A stretch of 9,454 nt of DNA from Actinobacteria bacterium RBG_16_64_13 (GTDB lineage: Bacteria > Actinomycetota > Thermoleophilia > RBG-16-64-13): assembly GCA_001768675.1 (NCBI GenBank), contig MELN01000040.1, positions 115,806 to 125,259 on the forward strand. Reading direction: 5' to 3'. Positions within the stretch are counted from its first letter, which is position 1. Each line of letters opens with the position of its first letter. Made by a program: the position numbers and the translations under genes. The notes beneath the pieces were generated by a model that saw only the letters and a program-made list of their open reading frames with translations, did no database searches and was not told the DNA's origin. Positions 1-6,715 of the stretch are shown one piece after another.

Positions 1-878
1 GCGACGAAGGCGACCGGTGGGAAGAGGCTTGCCCGGTTGAAGACGCGCTGGGAAATCACCTCCAGAGGCGAACGGACGAGGCCCAGGCCGGGAAGAGCCA
101 TCGTCCAGCCGGCAGCCGCGACCAGAAGCAGCCTTAGGATGAGGCTGCCCTGTTGCAGAGCGGCCAAAGGAAGGATGGCGACCATACCGCCGAAACTGGC
201 CCAAGCCGACCATTTCGGGCCGTGGACGGTCGCCAACGTCTTGATGCCGAGCGGAACATCGTGCGACATGTCCGCGAGATCGTTGGTCAGATTCCGGCCG
301 AATATCTCCCAGAACGCGAGAAGAAAGAAGAAGGCGACCGCGTAGAGATCGAAGTTCCGCACCGCGTACCACCCGGCCAGCGCCCCCAGGCCTACCATGG
401 CTCCGGCAGGGATGGTCTTCAGCCACGTCTTCCGCTTGAGAGCGCAGTACGCGGCTTCCAGGCAGACACAGCCGGCGAAGATGACCGCGCAACCGGGCCG
501 GAGCCAGTAGGCGAAGCCAAGCGCGACCAGAGCGAGGCCGACGACCCAGGCGATGGCGAGGCGCAGGGAGAGAACGCCCAGAGCAACCGGGTGGCGCACT
601 GAGACCACGTCGATATCGTATCCGCCCGCGATCTTCGGTGAGCCAGGTAGTCGCACCGCTTCGCGGTCGACCCGCAGGTCCAGCAGGTCGTTGGATGCGT
701 AGACGCACAGCATCCCGGCCGTGGAGGCCACCAGTCCGAGGCCTATGATCCGCAGGGACGGAAAGCCGCCCAAGGCGAGAAACGCGCCCAGCGCAGGTTG
801 GGCTACGGAGAGAACTGCCTGGCGGCTGTGGGAGAAATCGAAAAGGAGAGAGGCTCTGCTGCCCGCGACGCTGCCCAT
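1..878 (-). CDS. UbiA-family membrane prenyltransferase (C-terminus cut by window edge)
   Basis: Integral-membrane prenyltransferase that would transfer a polyprenyl chain from its diphosphate to an acceptor (quinone precursor, heme or lipid). The first 292 codons are visible. Both Mg-diphosphate motifs of the family are intact: NDLLDLRVD at residues 63-71 and NDLADMSHD at 199-207, followed by GIKTLA, typical of the second UbiA motif. Hydrophobic helices lie around 22-60, 100-125, 130-145, 158-172, 178-194 and 228-265. Between the first motif and RHPVALGVLS (residues 95-104, which I align to the usual RPLxSGxxS) there is an apparently enlarged loop. The ATG at 878 is chosen because GGAGG lies a few bases upstream (minus-strand ggaggtttgATG). 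It lies 37 bases after the stop of the small membrane protein and is probably co-transcribed. Family assignment is firm; MenA, UbiA and other acceptor classes cannot be separated here. Confidence 0.9.
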   Translation of the reverse strand, partial: MGSVAGSRASLLFDFSHSRQAVLSVAQPALGAFLALGGFPSLRIIGLGLVASTAGMLCVYASNDLLDLRVDREAVRLPGSPKIAGGYDIDVVSVRHPVALGVLSLRLAIAWVVGLALVALGFAYWLRPGCAVIFAGCVCLEAAYCALKRKTWLKTIPAGAMVGLGALAGWYAVRNFDLYAVAFFFLLAFWEIFGRNLTNDLADMSHDVPLGIKTLATVHGPKWSAWASFGGMVAILPLAALQQGSLILRLLLVAAAGWTMALPGLGLVRSPLEVISQRVFNRASLFPPVAFV

Positions 879-894
879 CAAACCTCCAGCGGCC

Positions 895-915
895 CGCAGC
901 TCGCCGTGAGCTGCG
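895..915 (-). repeat. Intercistronic hairpin between the small membrane protein and ubiA-family gene
   Basis: Perfect inverted repeat with 8-base arms CGCAGCTC and GAGCTGCG around a 5-base loop. It begins directly after the stop codon of the 64-residue gene and ends about 10 bases before the Shine-Dalgarno sequence of the prenyltransferase gene. No T-run follows on the minus strand, so it is more likely an RNA stability, processing or translation-control hairpin than an intrinsic terminator. That function is inference. Confidence 0.55.
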
Positions 916-1110
916 CTAGCCCTTCTTCTTCTGGCGCGCAGTCACCAGGGGCGCCACGGCGATCCACAACGTGATGGTTATCAGCATGGATGTCGTGTAG
1001 CCGATGTCGGGGAGGTCGAGCCTACTGGAGATCGGGCCCCAGAGAAGCATGAAGAACAACGAGCTGAGAAAGAACCCGGGTATAGCCGCCAGTATGCTGA
1101 AGTAACCCAT
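916..1110 (-). CDS. Small two-helix membrane protein, function unknown
   Basis: A 64-residue protein I do not recognise. It has two hydrophobic segments, about residues 4-26 and 37-57, joined by a short polar stretch with several acidic and basic residues, and ends in a positive tail (ARQKKKG), which suggests a hairpin with both ends in the cytoplasm. It is believed real because an excellent Shine-Dalgarno sequence (AAAGGAGG) lies about 6 bases before the ATG, and because it heads a tight minus-strand pair with the UbiA-family gene. It may be an accessory subunit of, or share substrate with, that enzyme; this rests only on adjacency. It is divergent from the RdhA-like gene. Confidence 0.7.
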   Translation of the reverse strand: MGYFSILAAIPGFFLSSLFFMLLWGPISSRLDLPDIGYTTSMLITITLWIAVAPLVTARQKKKG

Positions 1111-1145
1111 CTCCTGCCTCCTTTGGGAACGCTTGCACCTGCCTC

Positions 1146-1151
1146 ATCATA
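1146..1151 (-). promoter_or_regulatory. Possible -10 element for the small membrane protein / prenyltransferase pair
   Basis: On the minus strand TATGAT lies so that a transcript would start near 1139, giving a leader of about 29 bases that contains the AAAGGAGG site of the 64-residue gene. No convincing -35 hexamer is visible 16-18 bases upstream, so this is a weak call. Confidence 0.3.
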
Positions 1152-1162
1152 GCCCCTGTAGA

Positions 1163-2461
1163 ATGGAGAACGCGAGCGTCTTCGGCGCCGGACCGAGGCG
1201 GCTTCGCGAAGTCCCTCGCGAGAAAGACCACTGCCCGATCATGGAGCGACTCAAGCATCACGACATCCTCTACAACGACGACCCCCTCGGGCCGTGGCCG
1301 ACACACCTTCTCAAGAGGCTGGACAAGCCCACAAACAAGATCGTCGGGCCTGTGGAGCGCCGCGATGAACGGGAGAGTCCGTTTGGCAAGTCGCTGCTCG
1401 GTGGATACGGGGAAGAGATCCAGCGAGAATTCATACGAATGACTGTGCGCTACCCCCTCGGAGCGTCTCTGGTGGACATGCAGAACCACATCAACACCAT
1501 CATGAGGAAGCTCAACCCCGTAGCCACGGAGAAGGCGCCCATTCCCGAAGACGCCCGGGTGCTGAGCCGGCACCTCAAGGCATTGGGCTACTTCCTCGGC
1601 GCCGACATGATGGGCATCGGCCTCCTCAGCCAGTCCGCCGTCTACACCCACAACATGAAAGGCCGCGAGATAGAGGCGCCTTTCAAGTACGCAGTCGTCT
1701 TCCTTTGTCGCAAGCACGATCCCACCATCTCAGCCTCCAACGGGTGGGAAGAGATAGTGGACGGAGCCAGCTTCCAGACCTACCAGCGCCTGGCCATGCA
1801 GACCGAGACCATGGCCAACTACATTCGCCGGCTGGGCTTGGAGGCCCAGGCTTCCAACATGAACCGCTACATGACTATCATGCCGCAGATCGTGCTCGAC
1901 GCGGGCCTGGGGGAGGTCTCACGGATGGGCATCATCCTCAACCCGTTCCTGGGATGCAACTTCAAAGCCGCATGCGTGCTCACCAACATGGAGCTCGAGA
2001 CCGACGGCTATATCGACTTCGGGCTCCAGGACTACTGCGGCAAGTGCACTATCTGCGCCGAGCAGTGCCCGCCCCGCGCCATTACCCGCGGGCCAAAGAC
2101 CCTGTACAACGGCTACTACACCTGGAAGCTGAACAGCAAGTCGTGCTCGGACTTTGACGTGCTCAACAAGGAAGGCTGCGTCTGCGGGCGCTGCACCAAG
2201 GTCTGTCCGTGGCACATCCCCGGCCAAGAGCCGCGCGACTTCGCCGAGTGGGACGGCGACCTTGCATGGCTGCACAGCCGGGTAGACGAGCAGCGGCAAC
2301 GGGTCATCGCCAACGGCTACGTCGATCCCACCGAGCACGCACAGAAGTGGTGGTTCCCACTGGATGAGGTCGACGGTAGACTGGTGGTCCCCACCGACAA
2401 GAACAGGCAGAAGATCTGCCGGGACTACCCGCTGCAGAACCCGTGGGGAGCCAACAGCTGA
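1163..2461 (+). CDS. Reductive dehalogenase-family corrinoid/iron-sulfur protein, lacking a Tat signal
   Basis: A 432-residue protein of the RdhA family, which uses a corrinoid and two [4Fe-4S] clusters for reductive cleavage of carbon-halogen bonds. Numbered from the ATG at 1163: a corrinoid-domain-like region covers about 60-280, with NYIRRLGLEA (219-228) and AGLGEVSRMG (247-256), the latter characteristic of RdhA (QueG has AGLGW). Cluster motif 1 is C292-x2-C295-x2-C298-x3-C302-P. Cluster motif 2 is C328-x12-C341-x2-C344-x3-C348-P, the usual RdhA spacing; C339 is extra. There is no twin-arginine signal or leading transmembrane segment, no rdhB anchor gene beside it, and no fused reductase domain as in NpRdhA-type enzymes, so it is inferred to be cytoplasmic and to need a separate electron donor. 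The start is uncertain: none of TTG 1133, ATG 1163 and ATG 1241 has a good ribosome site, and the first about 50 residues look unlike the family. Dehalogenation itself is not shown. Confidence 0.85.
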   Translation: MENASVFGAGPRRLREVPREKDHCPIMERLKHHDILYNDDPLGPWPTHLLKRLDKPTNKIVGPVERRDERESPFGKSLLGGYGEEIQREFIRMTVRYPLGASLVDMQNHINTIMRKLNPVATEKAPIPEDARVLSRHLKALGYFLGADMMGIGLLSQSAVYTHNMKGREIEAPFKYAVVFLCRKHDPTISASNGWEEIVDGASFQTYQRLAMQTETMANYIRRLGLEAQASNMNRYMTIMPQIVLDAGLGEVSRMGIILNPFLGCNFKAACVLTNMELETDGYIDFGLQDYCGKCTICAEQCPPRAITRGPKTLYNGYYTWKLNSKSCSDFDVLNKEGCVCGRCTKVCPWHIPGQEPRDFAEWDGDLAWLHSRVDEQRQRVIANGYVDPTEHAQKWWFPLDEVDGRLVVPTDKNRQKICRDYPLQNPWGANS

Positions 2462-3162
2462 TCCGTGCCGGCCGTGACGCGCGAGTCGCTCGCCAGCCGG
2501 CCGTCCCTGAGCATGACCACCCGGTCCACGGTCCGCAACGACTCCGGATTGTGGGTCACCATGATGACCGCGTGTCCATGGCCCGCGAGCTGACGGAGCA
2601 GTGAGAGCACCTGATCTCCGGTGGCGGTGTCGAGGCTGCCGGTGGGCTCGTCCGCGAGGATGATCGGAGGGTCGTTCACCACCGCCCGGGCTATGGCCAC
2701 CCGGCCCTGCTCGCCTCCGGAAAGCGCACTAGGAAGACGATTGGCCTTGGCTTCGTCGAGGCCCACCCTCTCCAAAGCCGCGAGAGCGCGGTCGCGCTTG
2801 CCGTCTTCCTTGAGGATCGCCAGAGGCAGCATCACGTTCTCCAGAGCCGTCAAATAGGGGATCAGCTCCAGCTGCTGAAAGACGAACCCGAGGTACTCCC
2901 GCCGCAGGTCCGCCTGCCGGTCCTGTCTCAACTGATACACGTCTATCTCGTCGATAAGAACGCGGCCGCCGGTCGGCGGGTTCATCGCACCTAGGATGGA
3001 GAGGAGCGTGGACTTCCCTGAACCCGAAGGACCCATGATGGCCACGAACTCGCCCCGTTCCACGGTCAAACTCACACCCTCGACGGCGGCCACTCTGACT
3101 GCCGCGTTTCCATAATGCTTGCTGAGGTCGCTGGCCGCGAGGACTGGGGTTGTGATTGACAT
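2425..3162 (-). CDS. ABC transporter ATPase, MacB/LolD-like
   Basis: A 245-residue cytoplasmic ATPase that powers the two permeases encoded just upstream. All nucleotide-binding motifs are present: Walker A GPSGSGKST (44-52), Q-loop around Q96-Q97, signature LSGGE (147-151), Walker B IILADEP (167-173) followed by TGSLD, and H-loop H204. The length and the LFxQ-like FVFQQ and TGSLD segments fit the MacB/LolD/FtsE class, which in characterised members acts by mechanotransmission across the membrane rather than by classical import. The ATG at 3162 has AAGGAG 8-9 bases upstream and starts 20 bases after the stop of the first permease. Its last 37 bases overlap the 3' end of the convergent RdhA-like gene. 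The substrate is unknown. Confidence 0.95.
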   Translation of the reverse strand: MSITTPVLAASDLSKHYGNAAVRVAAVEGVSLTVERGEFVAIMGPSGSGKSTLLSILGAMNPPTGGRVLIDEIDVYQLRQDRQADLRREYLGFVFQQLELIPYLTALENVMLPLAILKEDGKRDRALAALERVGLDEAKANRLPSALSGGEQGRVAIARAVVNDPPIILADEPTGSLDTATGDQVLSLLRQLAGHGHAVIMVTHNPESLRTVDRVVMLRDGRLASDSRVTAGTDQLLAPHGFCSG

Positions 3163-3182
3163 GCAAGTTCTCCTTGTGCGAT

Positions 3183-4340
3183 TCAGACTTGCTTGAGGGC
3201 TTCGACGGGATCCAGGTTGGCGGCACGCCAGGCGGGATAGAGAGTTGCCAGGGCGCCGATCGCAAAAGACAGGCCGATCCCCAGGACCACGACCAGCGGA
3301 TTCAGCTGGGCGCCTGAGTCATGCCCAAACGCGAAGCGGCCTCCGAGCAGCCAGGCGGCTAGACTCACGCACCCACCGATCACTGCCCCGATCAAGCTCA
3401 CGAGCACAGTCTCGGTGAGAAACACCGACCGTATGTGCCGGTGCTTGTAACCGGCTGCCCGCATGACCCCTATCTCGCGGCGCCTTTCCTTGACCGCGGC
3501 GAGCATGGTGATGAACACTACAAGCCCCGAAATGAGGACGATGAGCGAGGTCAGGGCAACGCCGAGATCGGCCAGTGCGGTGTTCGCTTGATTGGTGAAC
3601 TCGATGCTTTTCTTGACAGTAGCCACCGAGGCAGCCGGAAGCGCCACTTCGATCTCCGCTGCCAGCCCGTCGATGTATGAGGTAGAGACCGCTGTGACTT
3701 CTACTAGGTTGATGTTCGTGCCTTGGCCGGTGAGATCGGCCAGCGCTCCTCGGTCCATGACGACTAGGTTGTCTTCATCGTCGCCACTTTCCCACAGAAC
3801 GCCCGCGACCTCGAAAGGCTTCCCATTCACGGTGATCGTCTGGCCTGGCTCTGCGCGCAACTCGTTGCGGACGTTCAGGCCCAGCAAGACCTGGTTGGAA
3901 TTCTCGGGCAACTTGCCCTCGACCTTCCACCAGGGTTTCATCGAAGCGCTTTCGGCGACATCGGTGCCGACGGCCAGAAAGCGTGTGCCCTGGATCTCCA
4001 CGGACTGCAGCAGAACGGGTATGACCGCCGTCAGAGCGGTCGACGAGGGGACGCTCCGGATCTTGTCGAGCGCCGACTCGTCCATCATGGGCACCTCGCC
4101 GCTGCCCGCGCTTCCCAGACTGATGCCGCCGTAGCTCAGAGAAAGCTGGGGACTGTTTGGAGTCACCAGGAGGCTCGAGCCGTATTGGCTCAACTTCTCG
4201 TCGACACCAGAGCGAAGGGAGAGCACCAGCGAAAGGACCAGCACGAAGCAGGAGACGGCGGCCGCCAGAGCGATGACGTTCAATGCGGCCCGCCCCGGAT
4301 GGCGTCGCAGATTCGCCCACGCTAGGTAACGAAGTCGCAT
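3183..4340 (-). CDS. ABC transporter permease, MacB/FtsX type (paralogue B, no cysteine pair)
   Basis: A 385-residue permease with the MacB/FtsX plan: transmembrane helix at about 18-42, a large extracytoplasmic domain at about 43-257, then three helices at about 258-282, 306-332 and 347-370. Family motifs are KERRREIGVMRAAGY (from 284), at the cytoplasmic coupling helix, and LYPAWRAANLDPVEAL near the C-terminus. It starts with an ATG 9 bases after the stop of paralogue A; the GGGGGAGG site lies in that gap, so translation is probably coupled. It is clearly paralogous to its neighbour (same length; both have an LSYGGISLG / LTYGGIHLG segment near 70), but where paralogue A has CSSC this protein has VSTSY. 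The pair probably forms a heterodimer. Substrate unknown. Confidence 0.92.
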   Translation of the reverse strand: MRLRYLAWANLRRHPGRAALNVIALAAAVSCFVLVLSLVLSLRSGVDEKLSQYGSSLLVTPNSPQLSLSYGGISLGSAGSGEVPMMDESALDKIRSVPSSTALTAVIPVLLQSVEIQGTRFLAVGTDVAESASMKPWWKVEGKLPENSNQVLLGLNVRNELRAEPGQTITVNGKPFEVAGVLWESGDDEDNLVVMDRGALADLTGQGTNINLVEVTAVSTSYIDGLAAEIEVALPAASVATVKKSIEFTNQANTALADLGVALTSLIVLISGLVVFITMLAAVKERRREIGVMRAAGYKHRHIRSVFLTETVLVSLIGAVIGGCVSLAAWLLGGRFAFGHDSGAQLNPLVVVLGIGLSFAIGALATLYPAWRAANLDPVEALKQV

Positions 4341-4349
4341 AGCCTCCCC

Positions 4350-5507
4350 CTACACGCGCCGCATAGCCAGGAGAGGACTGAGACGAGCGGCCTGAATGGC
4401 CGGGTAAAGGCTGGCAACGAGCACCACGCCGAAGGACGATCCCAGTAGCGCCAGGAGCTGGGCTATGCCCAGAGGCGCCAGTTGCTCCGAATGGACGACC
4501 AGCCGGACAAGAGGCCGGGAAAAAGCAGCAGCCAAGCCGCTGCCTATGACAGCCGCCAATGCCGCTAGCGCCAAGTTCTCAAGCAGCACGATCTTCAGCA
4601 CGTGCTGGCGCCGGTATCCCAACGCTCTAAAGACTCCGATCTCGCGTTTTCGCTCGCGCACCGCGGAGAGGGTAGTGGTCAGCACCACTAGGAGACCCAT
4701 AGCGATCATGAACGCCGACAGCACAACACTGAAGAGCCTGACTTGGCCGATCAGGAGTTCGCGCGATTCCATGGCCTTCCTGAGAGCCGACACCCTGGCA
4801 TGGGGAAGCTCTGCCGATATCTCCCCACTGATCTGCTCGATCGGGCAGGAACTGCAGAAGGCGGAGATCTCGATGAAGCTCAGCTCACCCTCGCGTGTCC
4901 ACAGACGCTGGGCAGTCGAGAGATTCATATAGAGCAGATCGTCCTCTTGGGTCCCGGTCGACTCCAAGAGAGCCTTGACCAGAAAGGCCGACCCGTTCAT
5001 CTCGACGGTGTCACCAACCGCTAGTCCGAGCTTCTCAGCCGCCCGGGTTCCCACGAGCACGTCGTACGGCCCATCGGGCCGGCTGCCTTGGAGACGCCAC
5101 CATGTCTTCAAGCCGAGCTCTTCGCCCCACTGCACCCCCACGGCCATGAACCGTACACCTCCAACCTCGGCCGCCACCAAGAGCTTCGGAGCCACGCGAT
5201 TGAGGTTCTTGTTGTCGGGGATCGCCCGGATCTTGTCCAAGTCTTCCATGCGCAGAGTCTGCGTGCCGTAGGTGAGTTGTCCGAGGTGAATGCCGCCGTA
5301 CGTGAGCGGCAGCTCATCGCTCCTGGGCACCACCGAGATGTTCGCCCCATAGGCATCGACTTTGTCCGCGAGATCCTGTTCGGCGCTGCGAGTGACGACC
5401 GAGAGCGCGGTGACCACGGCGACCACGATGGCGATGACCATCACCAGCAGCGCGCTCCTTGTGGGCCGCCGCCGCAGGTTGGCAAGGATTACGTCATGGA
5501 GAGCCAA
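4350..5507 (-). CDS. ABC transporter permease, MacB/FtsX type (paralogue A, extracytoplasmic CxxC)
   Basis: A 385-residue permease with helix 1 at about 18-38, an extracytoplasmic domain to about 256, and three helices at about 257-281, 306-330 and 346-368. RERKREIGVFRALGY (284-298) and the LYPAIQAARLSPLLA end are family signatures. The extracytoplasmic domain carries C218-S-S-C221-P-I-E, a CxxC absent from its paralogue, which could bind a metal or form a disulfide. The only start in frame is the TTG at 5507: the upstream frame is closed by TAG at 5526-5528 and the next methionine is inside helix 1. No Shine-Dalgarno sequence is visible, so re-initiation after the DUF2318 gene, whose stop is 36 bases upstream, is likely. 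Function beyond membership of this exporter is unknown. Confidence 0.92.
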   Translation of the reverse strand: MALHDVILANLRRRPTRSALLVMVIAIVVAVVTALSVVTRSAEQDLADKVDAYGANISVVPRSDELPLTYGGIHLGQLTYGTQTLRMEDLDKIRAIPDNKNLNRVAPKLLVAAEVGGVRFMAVGVQWGEELGLKTWWRLQGSRPDGPYDVLVGTRAAEKLGLAVGDTVEMNGSAFLVKALLESTGTQEDDLLYMNLSTAQRLWTREGELSFIEISAFCSSCPIEQISGEISAELPHARVSALRKAMESRELLIGQVRLFSVVLSAFMIAMGLLVVLTTTLSAVRERKREIGVFRALGYRRQHVLKIVLLENLALAALAAVIGSGLAAAFSRPLVRLVVHSEQLAPLGIAQLLALLGSSFGVVLVASLYPAIQAARLSPLLAMRRV

Positions 5508-5520
5508 TCGGCTGGTTCGA

Positions 5521-5556
5521 AATCGCTAGTTCCAGACCAATCGCTAGTTCGAGACC
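5521..5556. repeat. 18-bp tandem repeat across the DUF2318 stop codon
   Basis: Two adjacent 18-base units, aatcgctagttccagacc (5521-5538) and aatcgctagttcgagacc (5539-5556), match at 17 of 18 positions. A degenerate third copy (aatcggctggttcga, 5506-5520) precedes them. Because the unit is a multiple of three, the TAG stop of the DUF2318 gene is duplicated in frame (TAG at 5544-5546 and 5526-5528). The array separates the gene from the permease. Confidence 0.75.
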
Positions 5557-6227
5557 CTGGGTTGCCAAGCTTCGAGCGGACCCAGCGCCACCGTCACGTT
5601 GTCGCCCGACACCGTGGCGACGAGTTCCTCGGGCGGAAACGTCTGGCACCCACCAGAGACTCCCTCCAGCGTGTCGAGACTCCATCGCGTGAAGCAGGTG
5701 TTGCAGACAAGTTCATTACCTTCGATGTGGAAGGAGTACGAACGGCACGGTTCGCAGAACGAGGTGGCGACCACCAGCCGGCCGCTGGGCGCAACGTATG
5801 AGATGAGGGGAAGAACGTTGCCGCCCATGACTGCCTGGAAGTCCGCGGACAGGGGCGTAGACCTAGTGTAGGTGAACGCCGCCAGAGAGGCCGTCTTGAC
5901 CTGCGCTAGCGAGAATGAGACCGCCTGGCCAGAGGGCTTGAGCTCCCCGAGATAGACCATCTCCACTGGGTCCTTCGCATACGTCACGGTTTCGGCGACC
6001 TTGTCACCGCCCACCTGGGCTGACGATTCCCGGTACTGAAAGACAAGGGCTACGGCGACCGCGACAATAGCCACGAGCAACCCCGCGGCCGCGACCTTGA
6101 GCAAGGGGAAACGCCCAGACTTCTCGAAACGAGCGCGTTTTGTCTCACGCCATTCATCCGGGCTTTGGCGCCGTTGGCCGTTGGCCGGATGTCCGGTGGT
6201 CTTCTTGTGTGACTTTGGCTTTGACAC
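5544..6227 (-). CDS. Membrane-anchored DUF2318/FtrD-like cysteine-rich protein
   Basis: A 227-residue protein with a basic cytoplasmic N-terminus (about 1-41), one transmembrane helix (about 42-64) and an extracytoplasmic domain. Near the C-terminus it has the DUF2318 pattern (family described as FtrD-like, membrane iron-sulfur): C158-E-P-C161, then C175-N-T-C178-F-T-R-W, then GGC194. These five cysteines probably bind an Fe-S cluster, iron or another metal. In FtrABCD systems the family works with an FTR1-type iron permease; none is in this window, and here the partner is an ABC transporter. The GTG at 6227 is chosen over an in-frame GTG at 6281 because a perfect AGGAGGT sits 8 bases upstream, whereas 6281 overlaps the end of the regulator gene. 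Stops 36 bases before permease A and is in the same reading frame as it. Confidence 0.85.
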   Translation of the reverse strand: MSKPKSHKKTTGHPANGQRRQSPDEWRETKRARFEKSGRFPLLKVAAAGLLVAIVAVAVALVFQYRESSAQVGGDKVAETVTYAKDPVEMVYLGELKPSGQAVSFSLAQVKTASLAAFTYTRSTPLSADFQAVMGGNVLPLISYVAPSGRLVVATSFCEPCRSYSFHIEGNELVCNTCFTRWSLDTLEGVSGGCQTFPPEELVATVSGDNVTVALGPLEAWQPRVSN

Positions 6228-6235
6228 TGCCTGTG

Positions 6236-6242
6236 ACCTCCT
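6236..6242 (-). promoter_or_regulatory. Ribosome binding site fixing the DUF2318 gene start
   Basis: Minus-strand AGGAGGT lies 8 bases before the GTG at 6225-6227. It shows that the true start is 18 codons downstream of the longest reading frame. Confidence 0.8.
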
Positions 6243-6252
6243 AAATGACTTT

Positions 6253-6271
6253 GGGCGGACCGCAGCCGCCC
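6253..6271 (-). repeat. Small hairpin between regulator and DUF2318 gene
   Basis: Perfect 6-base arms GGGCGG and CCGCCC enclose a 7-base loop, placed between the regulator stop (6278-6280) and the ribosome site of the DUF2318 gene. No T-run follows, so it is not a convincing terminator. It may set the relative expression of regulator and transporter genes, which is inference. Short GC-rich hairpins are common by chance in DNA of this composition. Confidence 0.35.
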
Positions 6272-6277
6272 GTCTAC

Positions 6278-6697
6278 TCACATCGATGTTGGAACCAGAG
6301 AACGGAAGACCTCACATTGCCGACAGAGCTGCATCTTCTTCTTCCAACTCCCTTGGGCCACGCCCTGGCACATAGTGCCGCCGATGAACCAACAAAGGTC
6401 GCCGGCGTGGACCTCCCACGCGATGCATCTTGCTCTCGTTTCCGATCCACAACCCCTCCGCTCCCAACAAGCCGGGGTCCCATCGAGAGGACGTTGCTTC
6501 AGGTACAGCAAGAACAGCGCCTGACGCTCGACGTGCAGAGGGATGCTTCTCCACCCCTGTTCGAAGCTCTGGACCCCTTTGGAAGAGACACCCAGCAAAC
6601 TGGCCATCTCAGCCTGGGTCTTGCTCAGGCGATGGCGGATCTGAGTGAATTCGGTGCTATCTATCGGTAGGTCCCCTTTGTCATTCCGCCAGGGCAA
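6278..6697 (-). CDS. XRE-type HTH regulator with C-terminal two-CW cysteine domain
   Basis: A 139-residue DNA-binding regulator. Residues about 16-65 form an XRE-like helix-turn-helix, with TQAEMASLLG and SSKGVQSFEQG as the two central helices. The C-terminal half has the 'two-CW' arrangement: C77-W78, C83, C91, C102-W103, C110, then C125-x2-C128, seven cysteines in all, suited to binding a metal or Fe-S cluster or to sensing thiol redox state; the ligand is not known to me. The only usable start is TTG at 6697: a stop closes the frame five codons upstream, and GAGG lies about 6 bases before the TTG. It heads the DUF2318-transporter operon on the same strand, 50 bases upstream of that gene, and a palindrome lies in its own promoter, so autoregulation and control of the operon are likely. 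Confidence 0.85.
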   Translation of the reverse strand: MPWRNDKGDLPIDSTEFTQIRHRLSKTQAEMASLLGVSSKGVQSFEQGWRSIPLHVERQALFLLYLKQRPLDGTPACWERRGCGSETRARCIAWEVHAGDLCWFIGGTMCQGVAQGSWKKKMQLCRQCEVFRSLVPTSM

Positions 6698-6715
6698 CGA
6701 CGCCTCATACTAGGG

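Noticed and set aside
153..602. Plus-strand open frames over the left end of the window
   Set aside because: They are shadows of the UbiA-family gene on the minus strand, which has both Asp-rich motifs but runs off the edge.
1022..1717. Minus-strand open frame of 231 codons
   Set aside because: Antisense to the RdhA-like gene and overlapping the well-supported 64-residue gene; no recognisable motifs.
1163..2461. Epoxyqueuosine reductase QueG as the identity of the corrinoid/Fe-S protein
   Set aside because: The motif before the clusters is AGLGEVSRMG rather than the AGLGW of QueG, and the second cluster has RdhA-type C-x12-C-x2-C-x3-C spacing.
2425..5507. Calling the transporter macrolide exporter MacB or lipoprotein exporter LolCDE
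   Set aside because: MacB is a fused ATPase-permease with a MacA partner, and LolCDE belongs with lipoprotein sorting; here there are separate subunits and a DUF2318 partner, so no specific name is justified.
5526..5546. Read-through or recoding of TAG (for example pyrrolysine) joining DUF2318 protein and permease A
   Set aside because: Two TAGs in a row within a recent tandem repeat, both proteins complete at family length, and no recoding signal or pyrrolysine genes in view.
6253..6271. Intrinsic terminator after the regulator gene
   Set aside because: The 6-bp stem is not followed by a T-run, and the next gene has its ribosome site immediately beyond, so the genes are more likely co-transcribed.
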